Shown: positions 32,629 to 42,064 of the stretch, piece by piece
How positions within the stretch are numbered: the stretch's first letter is position 1
Layout: each line of letters starts with the position of its first letter
From: an uncultured Pelagibacteraceae bacterium
GTDB taxonomy: Bacteria > Pseudomonadota > Alphaproteobacteria > Pelagibacterales > Pelagibacteraceae
Assembly (NCBI GenBank): GCA_902560245.1
Contig: CACELK010000004.1
Coordinates: 1-64,000 of the forward strand
Length of the DNA: 64,000 nt
Reading direction: 5' to 3'
The notes under the pieces: generated by a model
Databases searched by the model: none
The model's input: only the letters and a program-made list of their open reading frames with translations
What the model was told of the DNA's origin: nothing
Made by a program: the position numbers and the translations under genes

Positions 32629-32786
32629 GCAACTATTAATTGTAACAAAGTGTGAATTGAAACTTTCATATTAAATACCATTTATATATGTGAGAAATGC
32701 ATAGGTGATATCTTAATAATAAACAACCTTAATCTAAATTTTTTTGATAAGAAGAGTGAAATTATTTAAAATTAAAAAGGGAAAAA
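32629..32786. other. Intergenic region upstream of glnA
   Basis: This 158-base divergent gap between the YbaK and glnA genes is very AT-rich. A GGGA-type ribosome site lies six bases before the glnA ATG. I see no sigma-54 (GG-N10-GC) promoter, no NtrC-like palindrome and no resemblance to the cyanobacterial glutamine riboswitch. Confidence 0.4.
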
Positions 32787-34193
32787 ATGAGCTCAAATGA
32801 AGTTTTAAAAACAATAAAGGACAAAGAAATAGACTACGTTGATCTAAGATTTACCGATCCTAGGGGTAAGCTTCAACACCTAACGATGGATGCAACTGTT
32901 GTAGATAGTGATATGCTAAATGATGGTGTTTTTTTTGATGGATCGTCAATAGCTGGATGGAAGGCTATAAATGAATCAGATATGATACTAAAACCAGACT
33001 TGAGCCGTAAAATTATTGATCCATACACATCTCACAATACTCTTATTTTATTTTGCGATATCTTGGATGCAATAAAAAAAGACTCTTATGAAAGAGATCC
33101 AAGAGGTATAGCTAAAAAAGCTGAGGCATATTTGAAAAAAACTGGTATAGGCGATAAAGCATATTTTGGACCAGAGCCAGAGTTTTTTGTATTCGACGAT
33201 GTTAGAATTAAAAATGATATGAATGAAACGGGTTTTTCGATTGATAGTAGTGAAGGACCTTATAATTCAGGTAGGAAATACGATAATGGAAACATGGGTC
33301 ATAGACCTGGTATTAAAGGTGGTTACTTCCCGGTTCCGCCAGTAGATAGTGCTCAAGATATGAGAAGTGAATATTTAAAAGGATTAAAAGATGTGGGTAT
33401 AAAAGTTGAAAAACATCATCACGAAGTTGCACCAAGCCAACACGAGCTTGGAATGTATTTTGGAACTTTGGTAAATCAGGCTGATAATGTTCAATTATAT
33501 AAGTACGTAGTTCAGATGGTTTCACATTCTTTCGGAAAAACTGCAACTTTCATGCCGAAACCAGTAAAAGGAGACAATGGATCAGGTATGCATACACACC
33601 AATCTATTTGGAAGGGAAAAACACCAGTTTTTTCTGGAAATAAGTATGCAGGGTTATCTCAGACTGCTTTATATTATATTGGTGGTATCCTAAAGCACGC
33701 AAAAGCAATTAATGCATTTTCAAATGCAACGACTAATAGTTATAAAAGATTAATACCAGGCTTTGAGGCTCCTGTTTTATTAGCTTATTCTGCTAGAAAT
33801 AGATCTGCATCGTGTAGAATTCCAATAACCTTAAGTAAAAATGGTGCAAGATGTGAAATTAGATTTCCAGATGCATCAGGAAACCCTTATTTGACATTTA
33901 CCTCAATGTTAATGGCTGGACTTGACGGTATTAAAAATAAAATCGATCCTGGTAAATCTTTTGATAAAGACTTGTATGCTTTATCGGAGAAAGAAGTTAA
34001 AAAAGTACCTACTGTATGTGGGTCTCTTAGAGAGGCTATGGAAAGTTTAGACAGGGATAGAGCATTTTTAAAACAAGGTAATGTTTTTACTGATGATCAA
34101 ATTGATGCTTATATTGCATTAAAATTTGAAGAAATACACAATTTCGAACATACACCTCATCCAATTGAATTTGAAATGTATTATAGCTGCTAA
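32787..34193 (+). CDS. glnA: Glutamine synthetase, type I
   Basis: This 468-residue protein is the standard length for GSI-beta and begins IDYVDLRFTDPRGKLQH. It contains the ATP/Glu site motifs FFDGSSIAGW, KPVKGDNGSGMHTHQS and NRSASCRIP. Tyr397, in DLYALS, lies at the same number as the adenylylated tyrosine of E. coli, so control by GlnE-type adenylylation is possible. It makes glutamine from glutamate and ammonia. No glnB gene is adjacent, unlike the usual alphaproteobacterial glnBA pair. It ends flush with the convergent reverse gene. Confidence 0.97.
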   Translation: MSSNEVLKTIKDKEIDYVDLRFTDPRGKLQHLTMDATVVDSDMLNDGVFFDGSSIAGWKAINESDMILKPDLSRKIIDPYTSHNTLILFCDILDAIKKDSYERDPRGIAKKAEAYLKKTGIGDKAYFGPEPEFFVFDDVRIKNDMNETGFSIDSSEGPYNSGRKYDNGNMGHRPGIKGGYFPVPPVDSAQDMRSEYLKGLKDVGIKVEKHHHEVAPSQHELGMYFGTLVNQADNVQLYKYVVQMVSHSFGKTATFMPKPVKGDNGSGMHTHQSIWKGKTPVFSGNKYAGLSQTALYYIGGILKHAKAINAFSNATTNSYKRLIPGFEAPVLLAYSARNRSASCRIPITLSKNGARCEIRFPDASGNPYLTFTSMLMAGLDGIKNKIDPGKSFDKDLYALSEKEVKKVPTVCGSLREAMESLDRDRAFLKQGNVFTDDQIDAYIALKFEEIHNFEHTPHPIEFEMYYSC

Positions 34194-34385
34194 TTACTTT
34201 TGATTACCTTTTAATATATTTTTGTCAGCTATTTTGTTTTTATTAACACCCTTTTTTATTGTGTAATCGAGAGTTCCATGAGCTCCAGCTTGTACTTCTT
34301 TTCTTAAAGTTCTGAATAATGCTTTCTCTTTTTTGCTTTCAGCAATTTTACTTGAGTGTTTTTCTAAATGTTTAGTGTCTCTCAT
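34194..34385 (-). CDS. Small basic protein, unknown, end of suf operon
   Basis: This 63-residue Lys-rich protein has a composition like a nucleic-acid-binding or ribosome-associated protein. I recognise no family. The start lies nine bases downstream of the sufA stop on the same strand, so it is likely read from the suf operon, and its stop codon abuts the stop of convergent glnA. The middle KALFRTLRKEVQAGAHGTLDYTIKKG looks like ordered helical sequence rather than noise. Confidence 0.55.
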   Translation of the reverse strand: MRDTKHLEKHSSKIAESKKEKALFRTLRKEVQAGAHGTLDYTIKKGVNKNKIADKNILKGNQK

Positions 34386-34394
34386 TAGCCAATA

Positions 34395-34727
34395 TTATAC
34401 CTTAAAAGATTCTCCACATCCACACCTTTCACTTTCATTAGGGTTTTTAAATATAAAAGACGAGGAAAATTCACCTTTTTGATAGTCCATTTCGGTTCCT
34501 AATAAATACATTACTGCAGAGGCATCAACAAAAACTTTAACCCCTTTTTCATTTATTACTTCGTCGCTTGGATTAATTTTTTTTGTATATTCCATGACAT
34601 AAGACATTCCTGCACAACCCCCGCTTTTAACACCAATTCTTACCCCAACAGAATCGTTATTCGCAGAGGACATTATCTCTTTTATTCTTTTTGCAGCTGT
34701 ATCGCTTAATGTAATTATTTGTTTCAT
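34395..34727 (-). CDS. sufA: Iron-sulfur cluster carrier SufA/IscA
   Basis: This 110-residue A-type carrier shows SGGCAGMSYVMEY (first Cys of the three) and SERCGCGESF (the CxC pair). A-type proteins receive Fe-S clusters from the SufBCD scaffold and pass them to targets. It overlaps the sufT stop by one base on the same strand. The SufA or IscA naming is by operon. Confidence 0.92.
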   Translation of the reverse strand: MKQIITLSDTAAKRIKEIMSSANNDSVGVRIGVKSGGCAGMSYVMEYTKKINPSDEVINEKGVKVFVDASAVMYLLGTEMDYQKGEFSSSFIFKNPNESERCGCGESFKV

Positions 34728-35023
34728 TATAAATTTAATTCTAATTTAGCTGCTTCAGACATCATTGATTTATTCCACGGTGGATCCCAAACCAAATCGA
34801 GATCAACTTTCCTTATACCGTCTACCTGCATTACACTATCTTTCACTTCTTTAGGTAAACTTTCAGCAACTGGACAGTTTGGTGAAGTTAAAGTCATTTT
34901 TATATTCGCAGTATCTCCATTGATAGATATATCATAAATTAAACCAAGTTCATAAATATTAACTGGTATTTCAGGATCATAAATTTTTTTTATTTCCTCA
35001 ATAACTTTATCTTTTAAGTTCAT
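34727..35023 (-). CDS. sufT: SufT/DUF59 (MIP18-like) Fe-S assembly protein
   Basis: This 98-residue protein has the DUF59 signature: KIYDPEIPVNIYELGLIYDI and TLTSPNCPVAESLP, the latter with the conserved Cys. SufT-type proteins help maturation of Fe-S proteins. Overlaps of one base on each side join sufU and sufA, so it is translated as part of the suf operon. Confidence 0.92.
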   Translation of the reverse strand: MNLKDKVIEEIKKIYDPEIPVNIYELGLIYDISINGDTANIKMTLTSPNCPVAESLPKEVKDSVMQVDGIRKVDLDLVWDPPWNKSMMSEAAKLELNL

Positions 35024-35496
35024 TATATTTCCAAACTTTCTATATTAATTTCATTCTGGGATTTATCAATAGCCGATGTTAAAGTATGCCATGAAAGTGT
35101 CGCACATTTTACTCTCATTGGGTACTGCTTAACTCCTGATAAACACATTAATTTAGTTTTTTCGTCTTCACTTAAAAGTTTTGTATCTAGAGTTTCTTTT
35201 TCCTTAATCATTTCTAAGAAATCATTTATTATCTCTTTTACCTCATGCTCTTCCTTGCCTTTTACCATGCTAGTCATAATAGACGCTGAGGCCATTGATA
35301 TCGCACATCCCTGACCTTCAAAAGATATATCCTCTACCTTTTTGCTTTCATCTAGTTTTAAATAAACGTGAACTTTATCTCCACACAAAGGATTGTGTCC
35401 CTTTGCATCTTTATTAAAATTATCTGTCTTTCTAAGGTTTCTTGGATTCTTTCCATGGTCTAAAATTATTTCTTGATACAGTTCTTTTAAGTTCAT
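35023..35496 (-). CDS. sufU: SufU/NifU-like scaffold or sulfur-transfer protein
   Basis: This 157-residue IscU-fold protein has the three conserved cysteines: HNPLCGDKVHVYL, GQGCAISMASASIM and RVKCATLSWHTL. In SUF systems SufU receives sulfur from SufS, often in place of SufE, which is not seen here. It starts directly after the sufS stop. Confidence 0.92.
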   Translation of the reverse strand: MNLKELYQEIILDHGKNPRNLRKTDNFNKDAKGHNPLCGDKVHVYLKLDESKKVEDISFEGQGCAISMASASIMTSMVKGKEEHEVKEIINDFLEMIKEKETLDTKLLSEDEKTKLMCLSGVKQYPMRVKCATLSWHTLTSAIDKSQNEINIESLEI

Positions 35497-36711
35497 TTAT
35501 TTAAAAATTTTTTTGGTTTTATTAATAGCTTTATCTAATATATCAAAATCTTCCTTGGTGTTATAAACTCCTATAGAGGCTCTTGCTGTTGCAGATAAAC
35601 CCAATTTATCGTGAAGGATTTGACAACAATGGTGTCCGGCTCTTATCGCTACACCGTCTTCATCTAAAATAGTGGCAATATCGTGAGGATGTATTCCATC
35701 AATCGTAAAAGACAAAACTCCACCTTTATTCTTTGGATTTCCAATTAATTTAACTGAGTTATTTTTTCTGAGTATTTCTTCTCCATACATTAATACTTCA
35801 TTTTCATGTTTTAATATATTTTCTATTCCAATTTTATTTAAAAATTTTAAAGACTCATCAAAAGCTATAACTTGTGCGGTTTGCATTGTTCCTGCTTCAT
35901 ACTTGTTAGGTAAATCACCGTAAGTGATGCCCTCTTTTTTTACATCACCTATCATTCCTCCGCCACCTTGGTAGGGTGGCAATTCCTCTAACCATTTTTT
36001 TTTTGCATATAGAATTCCTAAGCCTGTTGGTCCGTACATTTTATGACAGGATATAGCGTAAAAATCACAATCTAAATCTTGCATATCTAACTTTAAATGT
36101 GGGGCGCCTTGACAACCATCTATCAATACTGGAATATTTTTTGAGTGCGCTAGCTGTGTTATTTCCTTTATAGGTAAAATAGCACCTGTCACATTAGAAA
36201 GATGAGTGATGGCTATAATTTTTGTTTTAGATGTAATTTTTTTTTCTATACTCTCAAGTGTAATTTCTCCTTCATCATTTACATCAGCAAACTCTATCTT
36301 TACACCTTTAGATTTCCTTAAATAATGCCAAGGTACATAATTTGAATGGTGTTCTAACTCAGTTAGTAATACCTCGTCCCCTGATTTTAAATATTTTTGA
36401 CCGAAAGTACTTGCAACTAAATTGATAGCTTCTGTAGCTCCTTTTGTAAAAACTATTTCATTTTTATCTCTTGCATTTATAAATTTTTGCACGGAAACTC
36501 TTGTGTTTTCATACATATTAGTTGCTGCTACAGCTAAGTAATGAATACTTCTTCCAACGTTAGAAAACTCTTTTGAGTAGAAGTCATAAATTCTATCAAT
36601 TACTACCTGTGGTTTTTGAGATGAATTTGCACTATCCAAATACACTAAATCATTATTTTGGATTTTTTGGTTAAATATTGGAAACTCTTTTTTAATATTA
36701 TCTATATTCAT
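35497..36711 (-). CDS. sufS: Cysteine desulfurase SufS
   Basis: This 404-residue PLP enzyme removes sulfur from cysteine for Fe-S cluster synthesis. The PLP lysine lies in DFYAISCHKMYGPTGLG and the sulfur-carrying cysteine in RAGHHCCQIL. The class II (SufS-type) layout, with the short cysteine loop, separates it from IscS. It overlaps sufD by four bases. Confidence 0.95.
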   Translation of the reverse strand: MNIDNIKKEFPIFNQKIQNNDLVYLDSANSSQKPQVVIDRIYDFYSKEFSNVGRSIHYLAVAATNMYENTRVSVQKFINARDKNEIVFTKGATEAINLVASTFGQKYLKSGDEVLLTELEHHSNYVPWHYLRKSKGVKIEFADVNDEGEITLESIEKKITSKTKIIAITHLSNVTGAILPIKEITQLAHSKNIPVLIDGCQGAPHLKLDMQDLDCDFYAISCHKMYGPTGLGILYAKKKWLEELPPYQGGGGMIGDVKKEGITYGDLPNKYEAGTMQTAQVIAFDESLKFLNKIGIENILKHENEVLMYGEEILRKNNSVKLIGNPKNKGGVLSFTIDGIHPHDIATILDEDGVAIRAGHHCCQILHDKLGLSATARASIGVYNTKEDFDILDKAINKTKKIFK

Positions 36712-37955
36712 TCTTTTAATCCGATCATAGTTTTAATTAAATTCTTAATCTCTTCATCAGTAATTTTATTAATTACATCTAATAAAAAACCATTAATTAA
36801 GAGCTCCTTAGCTTCTTTATAGTTAAGTCCCCTTGACATAATATAAAATATAGAATTTTCATTTAAACTTCCTGATGCTGATCCGTGTGAACATTTTACA
36901 TCATCAGCATAAATTTCTAGTTCTGGTTTTGCATTAAATTCAGTTGTATCCTCAAGGAGAATAGCTTTACTAAGTTGATATCCATCAGTTTTCTGTGCAT
37001 CAGAGCTAACAAATATTTTTCCTTGATAAACAGCTCTTGCATTATTTTCTAAAACACTTTTTATTAATTGATAGCTTTTAGTAGACTCTGTTAAATGATT
37101 TATACTAGTTCTAATTTCATGATGTTTTTTTTTGTTTAAAGATAAAATACCATTAACAAATGCAGAGGAATAATTTCCATTTAAATTGCAGTTAATTTCA
37201 TTCTTATTAAAAGCAGAGCCTGACGAAAGTATAAATATTTCTGATAAACTATTTTTATCTTGCTCAATGTTTGTGAATGAATATTTAATATTGCTGTTGT
37301 TTTTAACATCTACTTTATAATTCTTCAAAATTGCATCTTGATTTAATTTAAAAGTATAAAAGGTGTTAATGAAATTTTTTTCTGAAAAATCGTCTAAAAC
37401 ATCTATTAATTTTAAAGAAGCATTTTTTTCTAATTCAAAGCTTAGTCTTAGATTAAGGTTTTGAGATTTAAGCTTTTTATTTGTATAATGATAAATTACC
37501 AATGGTTTTTTAAAAGAATAGTTCTCCTTAACGGTTAATACGAAATTTTTTTCTGTAAAGGCATTATTTAAATTTACTAATGAATTAATATCTGAAGATA
37601 TCTTTTCTACTTCAAAATTATCCGAAATTTTTACTTTATCTTTTTCCTCAAATTGTAAGTCAATTTTTTCGGCTCTACCGTTTATAAAAACAATAGAATT
37701 GTGTTTTAATCCAACAAGATACATCGAAGGATCTATTTTATTTGGAGATGATATATCATTATAAAAACTTAAATCTCCAATTTCTCTTTTAATAATTTTA
37801 CTTAGGTCTGAATACTTCCAATTTTCTAAATTTTTACCTGGTAACCCTTCTTTAATAAATTTATTTAAAAATTCTTTTTTAAGATTTATTTTTTTTGAAT
37901 CTAAATTTGAATTTTCAAACGATTTTTTGAAATCTTTAGTTAATTGTTTTTCCAT
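36708..37955 (-). CDS. sufD: SufD, Fe-S assembly scaffold subunit
   Basis: This 415-residue protein is a SufB paralogue. Its C-terminal half carries the SufBD core with YADDVKCSHGSASGSLNENSIFYIMSRGL, which includes a His near the interface. It forms the SufBC2D scaffold that assembles the nascent cluster. The N-terminal part is Lys/Asn-rich. It lies between sufC and sufS with a zero-base gap and a four-base overlap. Confidence 0.94.
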   Translation of the reverse strand: MEKQLTKDFKKSFENSNLDSKKINLKKEFLNKFIKEGLPGKNLENWKYSDLSKIIKREIGDLSFYNDISSPNKIDPSMYLVGLKHNSIVFINGRAEKIDLQFEEKDKVKISDNFEVEKISSDINSLVNLNNAFTEKNFVLTVKENYSFKKPLVIYHYTNKKLKSQNLNLRLSFELEKNASLKLIDVLDDFSEKNFINTFYTFKLNQDAILKNYKVDVKNNSNIKYSFTNIEQDKNSLSEIFILSSGSAFNKNEINCNLNGNYSSAFVNGILSLNKKKHHEIRTSINHLTESTKSYQLIKSVLENNARAVYQGKIFVSSDAQKTDGYQLSKAILLEDTTEFNAKPELEIYADDVKCSHGSASGSLNENSIFYIMSRGLNYKEAKELLINGFLLDVINKITDEEIKNLIKTMIGLKE

Positions 37956-38690
37956 TTAGTTTAAACCTTCATAACCTTTCTTCTCTAATTCAAGTGCAAG
38001 TTCAGGTCCACCTGATTTAGTAATCTTTCCATTCATTAAAACATGAACGTGATCTGGTTTTATATAATCTAGAAGTCTTTGATAATGAGTAATTATTAGA
38101 AAGGAATTATTTTTTTTTCTTAAAGCATTAACCCCTTGTGCAACAATTTTAAGTGCATCTATATCTAGTCCTGAATCTGTTTCATCTAATATAGAAAGTT
38201 TAGGATTTAAAATTGACATTTGTAAAATTTCGTTCTTTTTCTTTTCACCACCAGAAAAACCAACATTTAATTGTCTATTTAGTTTTTCCTCATCAAATTT
38301 TAACTCTTTTGATTTTTGCTTAACTAACTTTAAAAATTCTAGAGCATCTAACTCTTTTTCTCCCCTGGCTTTTCTGATTGCATTAAGAGAAGTTTTTAAA
38401 AATATATTTGTATTTACCCCAGGTATTTCTAATGGATATTGAAATGCTAAAAAAATACCTTTATGAGCTCTCTCTTCGGTCTCGAGTGAAAATAGATCGA
38501 TACCCTCAAATTTTATTTCACCGGATACATCATAACCTTTTTTTCCTGACAAAATATTTGATAAAGTGCTTTTTCCAGATCCATTGGGTCCCATTATTGC
38601 ATGTACTTCGCCTGGTTTTATATCTAGTGAAAAATCATTTAAAATAGATTTTTCTCCAACTTTAGCTTTTAAATTATTAATTTTAAGCAC
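37956..38690 (-). CDS. sufC: SufC, Fe-S assembly ATPase
   Basis: This 244-residue ABC-type ATPase has a Walker A GPNGSGKST, an ABC signature GFSGGEKKKNEI, a Walker B region LSILDETDSGLD and the switch His in LIITHYQRLL. It powers the SufB-SufD scaffold rather than transport, as the absence of membrane partners shows. Its neighbours are sufB and sufD. Confidence 0.96.
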   Translation of the reverse strand: MLKINNLKAKVGEKSILNDFSLDIKPGEVHAIMGPNGSGKSTLSNILSGKKGYDVSGEIKFEGIDLFSLETEERAHKGIFLAFQYPLEIPGVNTNIFLKTSLNAIRKARGEKELDALEFLKLVKQKSKELKFDEEKLNRQLNVGFSGGEKKKNEILQMSILNPKLSILDETDSGLDIDALKIVAQGVNALRKKNNSFLIITHYQRLLDYIKPDHVHVLMNGKITKSGGPELALELEKKGYEGLN

Positions 38691-40151
38691 TTAACCCACA
38701 CTCCCCTCTAAGCTAATTCCCACTAATTTTTGAGCTTCTACCGCAAACTCCATTGGTAACTGTTGAAGAACTTCTTTACAAAAACCATTAACAATTAATC
38801 CTACAGCTTCTTCAGAATTCAAACCCCTTTGCTGACAATAATGTAACTGCTCCTCACTAATTTTTGATGTGGTAGCCTCATGAGCTAAATTTGATCCAGA
38901 GTTTTTATTTGTAATGTAAGGAACAGTGTGAGCGCCACATTTATTACCCATAAGAAGTGAATCGCATTGAGTATAATTTCTTGAGTTATCTGCCTTTTTA
39001 GAAATATCGACTAATCCTCTGTATGTCATATCTGAAAACCCAGCGCTTATACCTTTAGAAATAATTTTACTCTTAGTATTTTTTCCCAAATGAATCATTT
39101 TAGTGCCAGTATCAGCCTTTTGATGATTATTAGTTATTGCGATAGAATAAAATTCTCCTATTGAATTATCGCCTTTTAAAATACAACTTGGATATTTCCA
39201 TGTAATTGCTGAACCTGTTTCTACTTGCGTCCACGAAATTTTTGAATTTATACCTTTGCAAAGTCCTCTTTTAGTTACAAAGTTATATATACCACCCTTC
39301 CCATCTTTATCACCTGGATACCAATTTTGAACTGTAGAATATTTTATTTCTGCATCGTCAAGAGCAATTAATTCAACATTTGCTGCGTGTAATTGATTTT
39401 CATCTCGCATTGGAGCTGTACAACCTTCTAGATAACTTACATAACTTCCTTTATCAGCTATGATCAAAGTTCTTTCGAATTGTCCTGTGTCAGATGCATT
39501 AATTCTAAAGTATGTTGATAATTCCATTGGACATCTTACTCCTGGAGGTACATACACAAATGAGCCATCTGTAAATACTGCTGAGTTTAATGTTGCAAAA
39601 AAATGATCCGTTAAAGGTATAACAGATCCTAAATATTTTCTAACAAGTTCAGGATGTTTTTGTATCGCTTCAGATATAGAACAAAATATTATTCCTTTCT
39701 CAGTTAATTTATCTTTAAAAGTAGTTGCAACAGAAACTGAGTCGAAAACTGCATCTACAGCTATATTATTTAATCTCTTTTGTTCTTGTAAAGGTATCCC
39801 CAACTTTTTATAAGTCTCTAACAATTTTGGATCTAAATCATCTAAGCTTTTTGGTTTTTCTTTAAAACTTTTTGGTGCAGAATAATAATATAAATCTTGA
39901 TAATCTATTTTTGGGTACTTTGGTTTTTGCCAATTTGGTTCCTTTAAAACTTTCAATCTTTGATATGCTTTCAATCTCCAATCTAATAGCCATTTTGGTT
40001 CTTTTTTAATATTAGAAATAAATCTTATTACTTCCTCATTTAATCCTTTTGGAGCTTTAGTATTTTCTATATCAGTTGAAAATCCGTATTTATATTTTTT
40101 TAACTTCTCAATTTCTTTTTCTCGAGAATTTTGACTAGACTCTGTTTTCAT
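38691..40151 (-). CDS. sufB: SufB, Fe-S assembly scaffold
   Basis: This 486-residue protein includes the SufB-specific segment [28 protein letters not shown] and the C-terminal block [31 protein letters not shown], in which a conserved Cys and Glu help hold the cluster. It is the main scaffold of the SUF pathway. Its start overlaps the iscR coding region by 17 bases. Confidence 0.96.
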   Translation of the reverse strand: MKTESSQNSREKEIEKLKKYKYGFSTDIENTKAPKGLNEEVIRFISNIKKEPKWLLDWRLKAYQRLKVLKEPNWQKPKYPKIDYQDLYYYSAPKSFKEKPKSLDDLDPKLLETYKKLGIPLQEQKRLNNIAVDAVFDSVSVATTFKDKLTEKGIIFCSISEAIQKHPELVRKYLGSVIPLTDHFFATLNSAVFTDGSFVYVPPGVRCPMELSTYFRINASDTGQFERTLIIADKGSYVSYLEGCTAPMRDENQLHAANVELIALDDAEIKYSTVQNWYPGDKDGKGGIYNFVTKRGLCKGINSKISWTQVETGSAITWKYPSCILKGDNSIGEFYSIAITNNHQKADTGTKMIHLGKNTKSKIISKGISAGFSDMTYRGLVDISKKADNSRNYTQCDSLLMGNKCGAHTVPYITNKNSGSNLAHEATTSKISEEQLHYCQQRGLNSEEAVGLIVNGFCKEVLQQLPMEFAVEAQKLVGISLEGSVG

Positions 40152-40560
40152 TTTTACCCTTAATTAAATCACTAAGATTCTTTTTGTTAAAAAATTCGTT
40201 TATATGTAGTTCCAACTCATCCCATAAGTTGTGCGTAATGCATTTTGCAGACTTTCCATTGCAACCTTTTTTGGACTCTTTTTTACATCCAACTGTTTTA
40301 ATATTTTCTTGAACTGCAGAAAAAATATTTGAAATTTTTATTTGTTCAGGACTTTTAGTTAATTTATAACCACCATTGGAACCTCTAACACTCGTTACAA
40401 TTTGATTTTTTTTTAGCATTGAAAAAATCTGCTCTAAATAAAGCAATGATATGCCTTGTCTAAGAGATATATCTCTAAGCGATACAGGGCTGTCACCGTC
40501 AAACTTGGCTATGTCTGCCAGTGCCATCACAGCATATCTTCCTTTTGTACTAAGTTTCAT
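40135..40560 (-). CDS. iscR: IscR, Rrf2-family Fe-S-sensing repressor
   Basis: This 141-residue protein has an N-terminal winged helix ([33 protein letters not shown]). The cluster ligands Cys92, Cys100 and Cys107, with His110, match the spacing pattern of E. coli IscR. It senses Fe-S status and represses suf genes when clusters are plentiful. It heads the suf operon and likely autoregulates: an IscR-like palindrome covers its promoter (40594-40614). A ribosome site AAGGAT lies six bases before the ATG. Confidence 0.93.
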   Translation of the reverse strand: MKLSTKGRYAVMALADIAKFDGDSPVSLRDISLRQGISLLYLEQIFSMLKKNQIVTSVRGSNGGYKLTKSPEQIKISNIFSAVQENIKTVGCKKESKKGCNGKSAKCITHNLWDELELHINEFFNKKNLSDLIKGKNENRV

Positions 40561-40583
40561 AAAAATCCTTAAATTGCAGGAAT

Positions 40584-40614
40584 TTATATATATACCATAC
40601 TAAAATAGTCAAGT
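40584..40614 (-). promoter_or_regulatory. Probable IscR operator and suf promoter
   Basis: Reading the minus strand, ACTTGACTATTTTAGTATGG (40595-40614, one more T at 40594) resembles the type 1 IscR site, with half-sites ACTTGACT and AGTATGGT around an AT core. TTGACT (40607-40612) can serve as the -35 box, and the TATATA run at 40584-40591 as the -10, 16-17 bases apart. The site would block RNA polymerase when holo-IscR binds. The leader before the iscR ATG is only about 20 bases. Confidence 0.65.
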
Positions 40615-40636
40615 TTATATAATTAAAAATAGCAAT

Positions 40637-40665
40637 TTGTCACCCACATATGGTAGACATATTTT
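40637..40665 (+). promoter_or_regulatory. Candidate promoter for alpha/beta hydrolase gene
   Basis: TTGTCA at 40637-40642 and TATTTT at 40660-40665 are separated by 17 bases, 43 bases upstream of the ATG at 40708. The -35 matches the consensus at five of six positions and the -10 at four of six. In such AT-rich DNA a chance match is possible. Confidence 0.35.
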
Positions 40666-40707
40666 TAATAACTTAAAAATTTTTGAGATTAATTATCAAT
40701 TGCATTT

Positions 40708-41367
40708 ATGGATAAGAATAAAATTGTAGAAATATTTATTCCAGGTCCAGCTGGAAGGTTGGAGGCAAAATATATTAAAAGTAAAAAAAATACATCTCCA
40801 ATAGCTCTTATTTTGCATCCTCACCCGCAATACGGTGGTACGATGAATAATAAAATAGTAGTAGAAACATTCAATAAATTTATGGAAAATGATTTTTCTG
40901 TTTGTAGGGTTAACTTCAGAGGAGTTGGAAAAAGTGATGGTGAATTTGATAATGGCCAAGGTGAATTAGCTGACGCAGCTGCAGCGCTAGACTGGCTTGA
41001 AAAAGAAAACTTTGATAATTCTCAATGCTGGATATCAGGATTTTCATTCGGTTCATTAATTGCAATGCAGCTTCTAATGAGAAGACCAGAAATAAATCGC
41101 TTTGTAGCTATTTCACCTCAGCCAAATGTATATGATTTTTCATTTTTATCTCCATGTCCTACATCTGGATTAATGGTTTATGGAAAAAAAGATGAACTTG
41201 TCCCTTTAGAAACTATAAATGAATTAGATAAAAGATTAAGTATGCAAAAAGGAATAAAAGTTGAGTTTCTATCGGTAAAAGATGCAAATCATTTTTTTGC
41301 AAAAAATGAAGATAATTTATGCAAAATATTAGATGATTATATCAAAAAAGAAACTGCGTTATTTTAA
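40708..41367 (+). CDS. Alpha/beta hydrolase
   Basis: This 219-residue cytoplasmic protein belongs to the small YheT/CocE-like bacterial hydrolase group whose N-terminus reads ALILHPHPQYGGTMNN. The nucleophile elbow is GFSFGSL (Ser); later motifs are VYGKKDELVP (Asp) and DANHFF (His), completing the triad. The substrate is unknown. It is followed by a Yip1-like membrane protein gene two bases later. Confidence 0.87.
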   Translation: MDKNKIVEIFIPGPAGRLEAKYIKSKKNTSPIALILHPHPQYGGTMNNKIVVETFNKFMENDFSVCRVNFRGVGKSDGEFDNGQGELADAAAALDWLEKENFDNSQCWISGFSFGSLIAMQLLMRRPEINRFVAISPQPNVYDFSFLSPCPTSGLMVYGKKDELVPLETINELDKRLSMQKGIKVEFLSVKDANHFFAKNEDNLCKILDDYIKKETALF

Positions 41368-41369
41368 AT

Positions 41370-41915
41370 ATGTTTGGAGAATTTTTAAATATTTTTTTTA
41401 AATCATTAAAGCTAGATAAAAATCTTTATAAAAATAATTTATATTTTGGTGAGGCAGCAATATATTTTTCTGGTTTAATAATGATTTTAGATGGTATAGC
41501 AGGTGCAGTAGCCGCTAATACAATCGTCAAAACCGCTATAGGTTTGTCTGGTTTAACTGCTTTAGCTACTTGGTTTGTATGGAGTATTTTTATATTTGTT
41601 ATTGGTGTGAAATTGTTTCCTGATAAAGAAAATAAAACTCCATTTAAAAAAATTTTAGTTGGTGTTGGTTATGCACATGCACCTGGTATATTAAGATTTT
41701 TTGCAGTTACACCAGACCTTTTAATTCCAATTATTTTTATTACTCAATTTTGGATATTTGCGGGATTAATAATTTCGACAAAACAAATTTTGAATTTAAA
41801 GTCTAATTTTAAAGCATTTGGAATAGTCATTTTATCATTTTTAATTATTGCATTTATTTCAATCGCATTTGTAATCAGTCGAATGAATGCACTTCCAATT
41901 AGTACTTTAAGCTAA
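41370..41915 (+). CDS. Yip1-family membrane protein
   Basis: This 181-residue protein has five hydrophobic segments, starting GEAAIYFSGLIMILDGIAGAVAA, and fits the Yip1 domain pattern of five spans with the conserved VGYAHAPGILRFFAVTP region. The function in bacteria is unknown. It lies two bases after the hydrolase gene on the same strand; its 3' end overlaps the convergent zinc-ribbon gene by four bases. Confidence 0.78.
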   Translation: MFGEFLNIFFKSLKLDKNLYKNNLYFGEAAIYFSGLIMILDGIAGAVAANTIVKTAIGLSGLTALATWFVWSIFIFVIGVKLFPDKENKTPFKKILVGVGYAHAPGILRFFAVTPDLLIPIIFITQFWIFAGLIISTKQILNLKSNFKAFGIVILSFLIIAFISIAFVISRMNALPISTLS

Positions 41916-42064
41916 ACAGGAAAAATGTTTTTTGAAAGTCTGCAGGACTCACAAATTTTAAATCCTGTTAATATTAAATTTTGAGATACGCTAATGTCCT
42001 CTTTTTTACAATCCTCACATATATCGTTTAATTCATCTGAATTACTATCTACTTCTTTAATCAT
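41912..42064 (-). CDS. Small zinc-ribbon-like protein (50 aa)
   Basis: A 50-residue reverse-strand ORF (ATG at 42064, TAG at 41912) encodes two CxxC pairs, Cys16/Cys19 (DICEDCKKED) and Cys38/Cys41 (KICESCRLSK), the arrangement of a zinc ribbon. Its start overlaps the DUF3726 stop by eight bases (ATGATTAA), implying translational coupling. I know no family for it. Zinc binding is inferred from the Cys spacing, and the role probably tracks the DUF3726 cassette. Confidence 0.65.
   Translation of the reverse strand: MIKEVDSNSDELNDICEDCKKEDISVSQNLILTGFKICESCRLSKNIFPV

Noticed and set aside
32629-32786. Possible glutamine riboswitch or sigma-54 promoter before glnA
   Set aside because: No glnA RNA motif core and no GG-N10-GC element could be found; only AT-rich sequence and a ribosome site.
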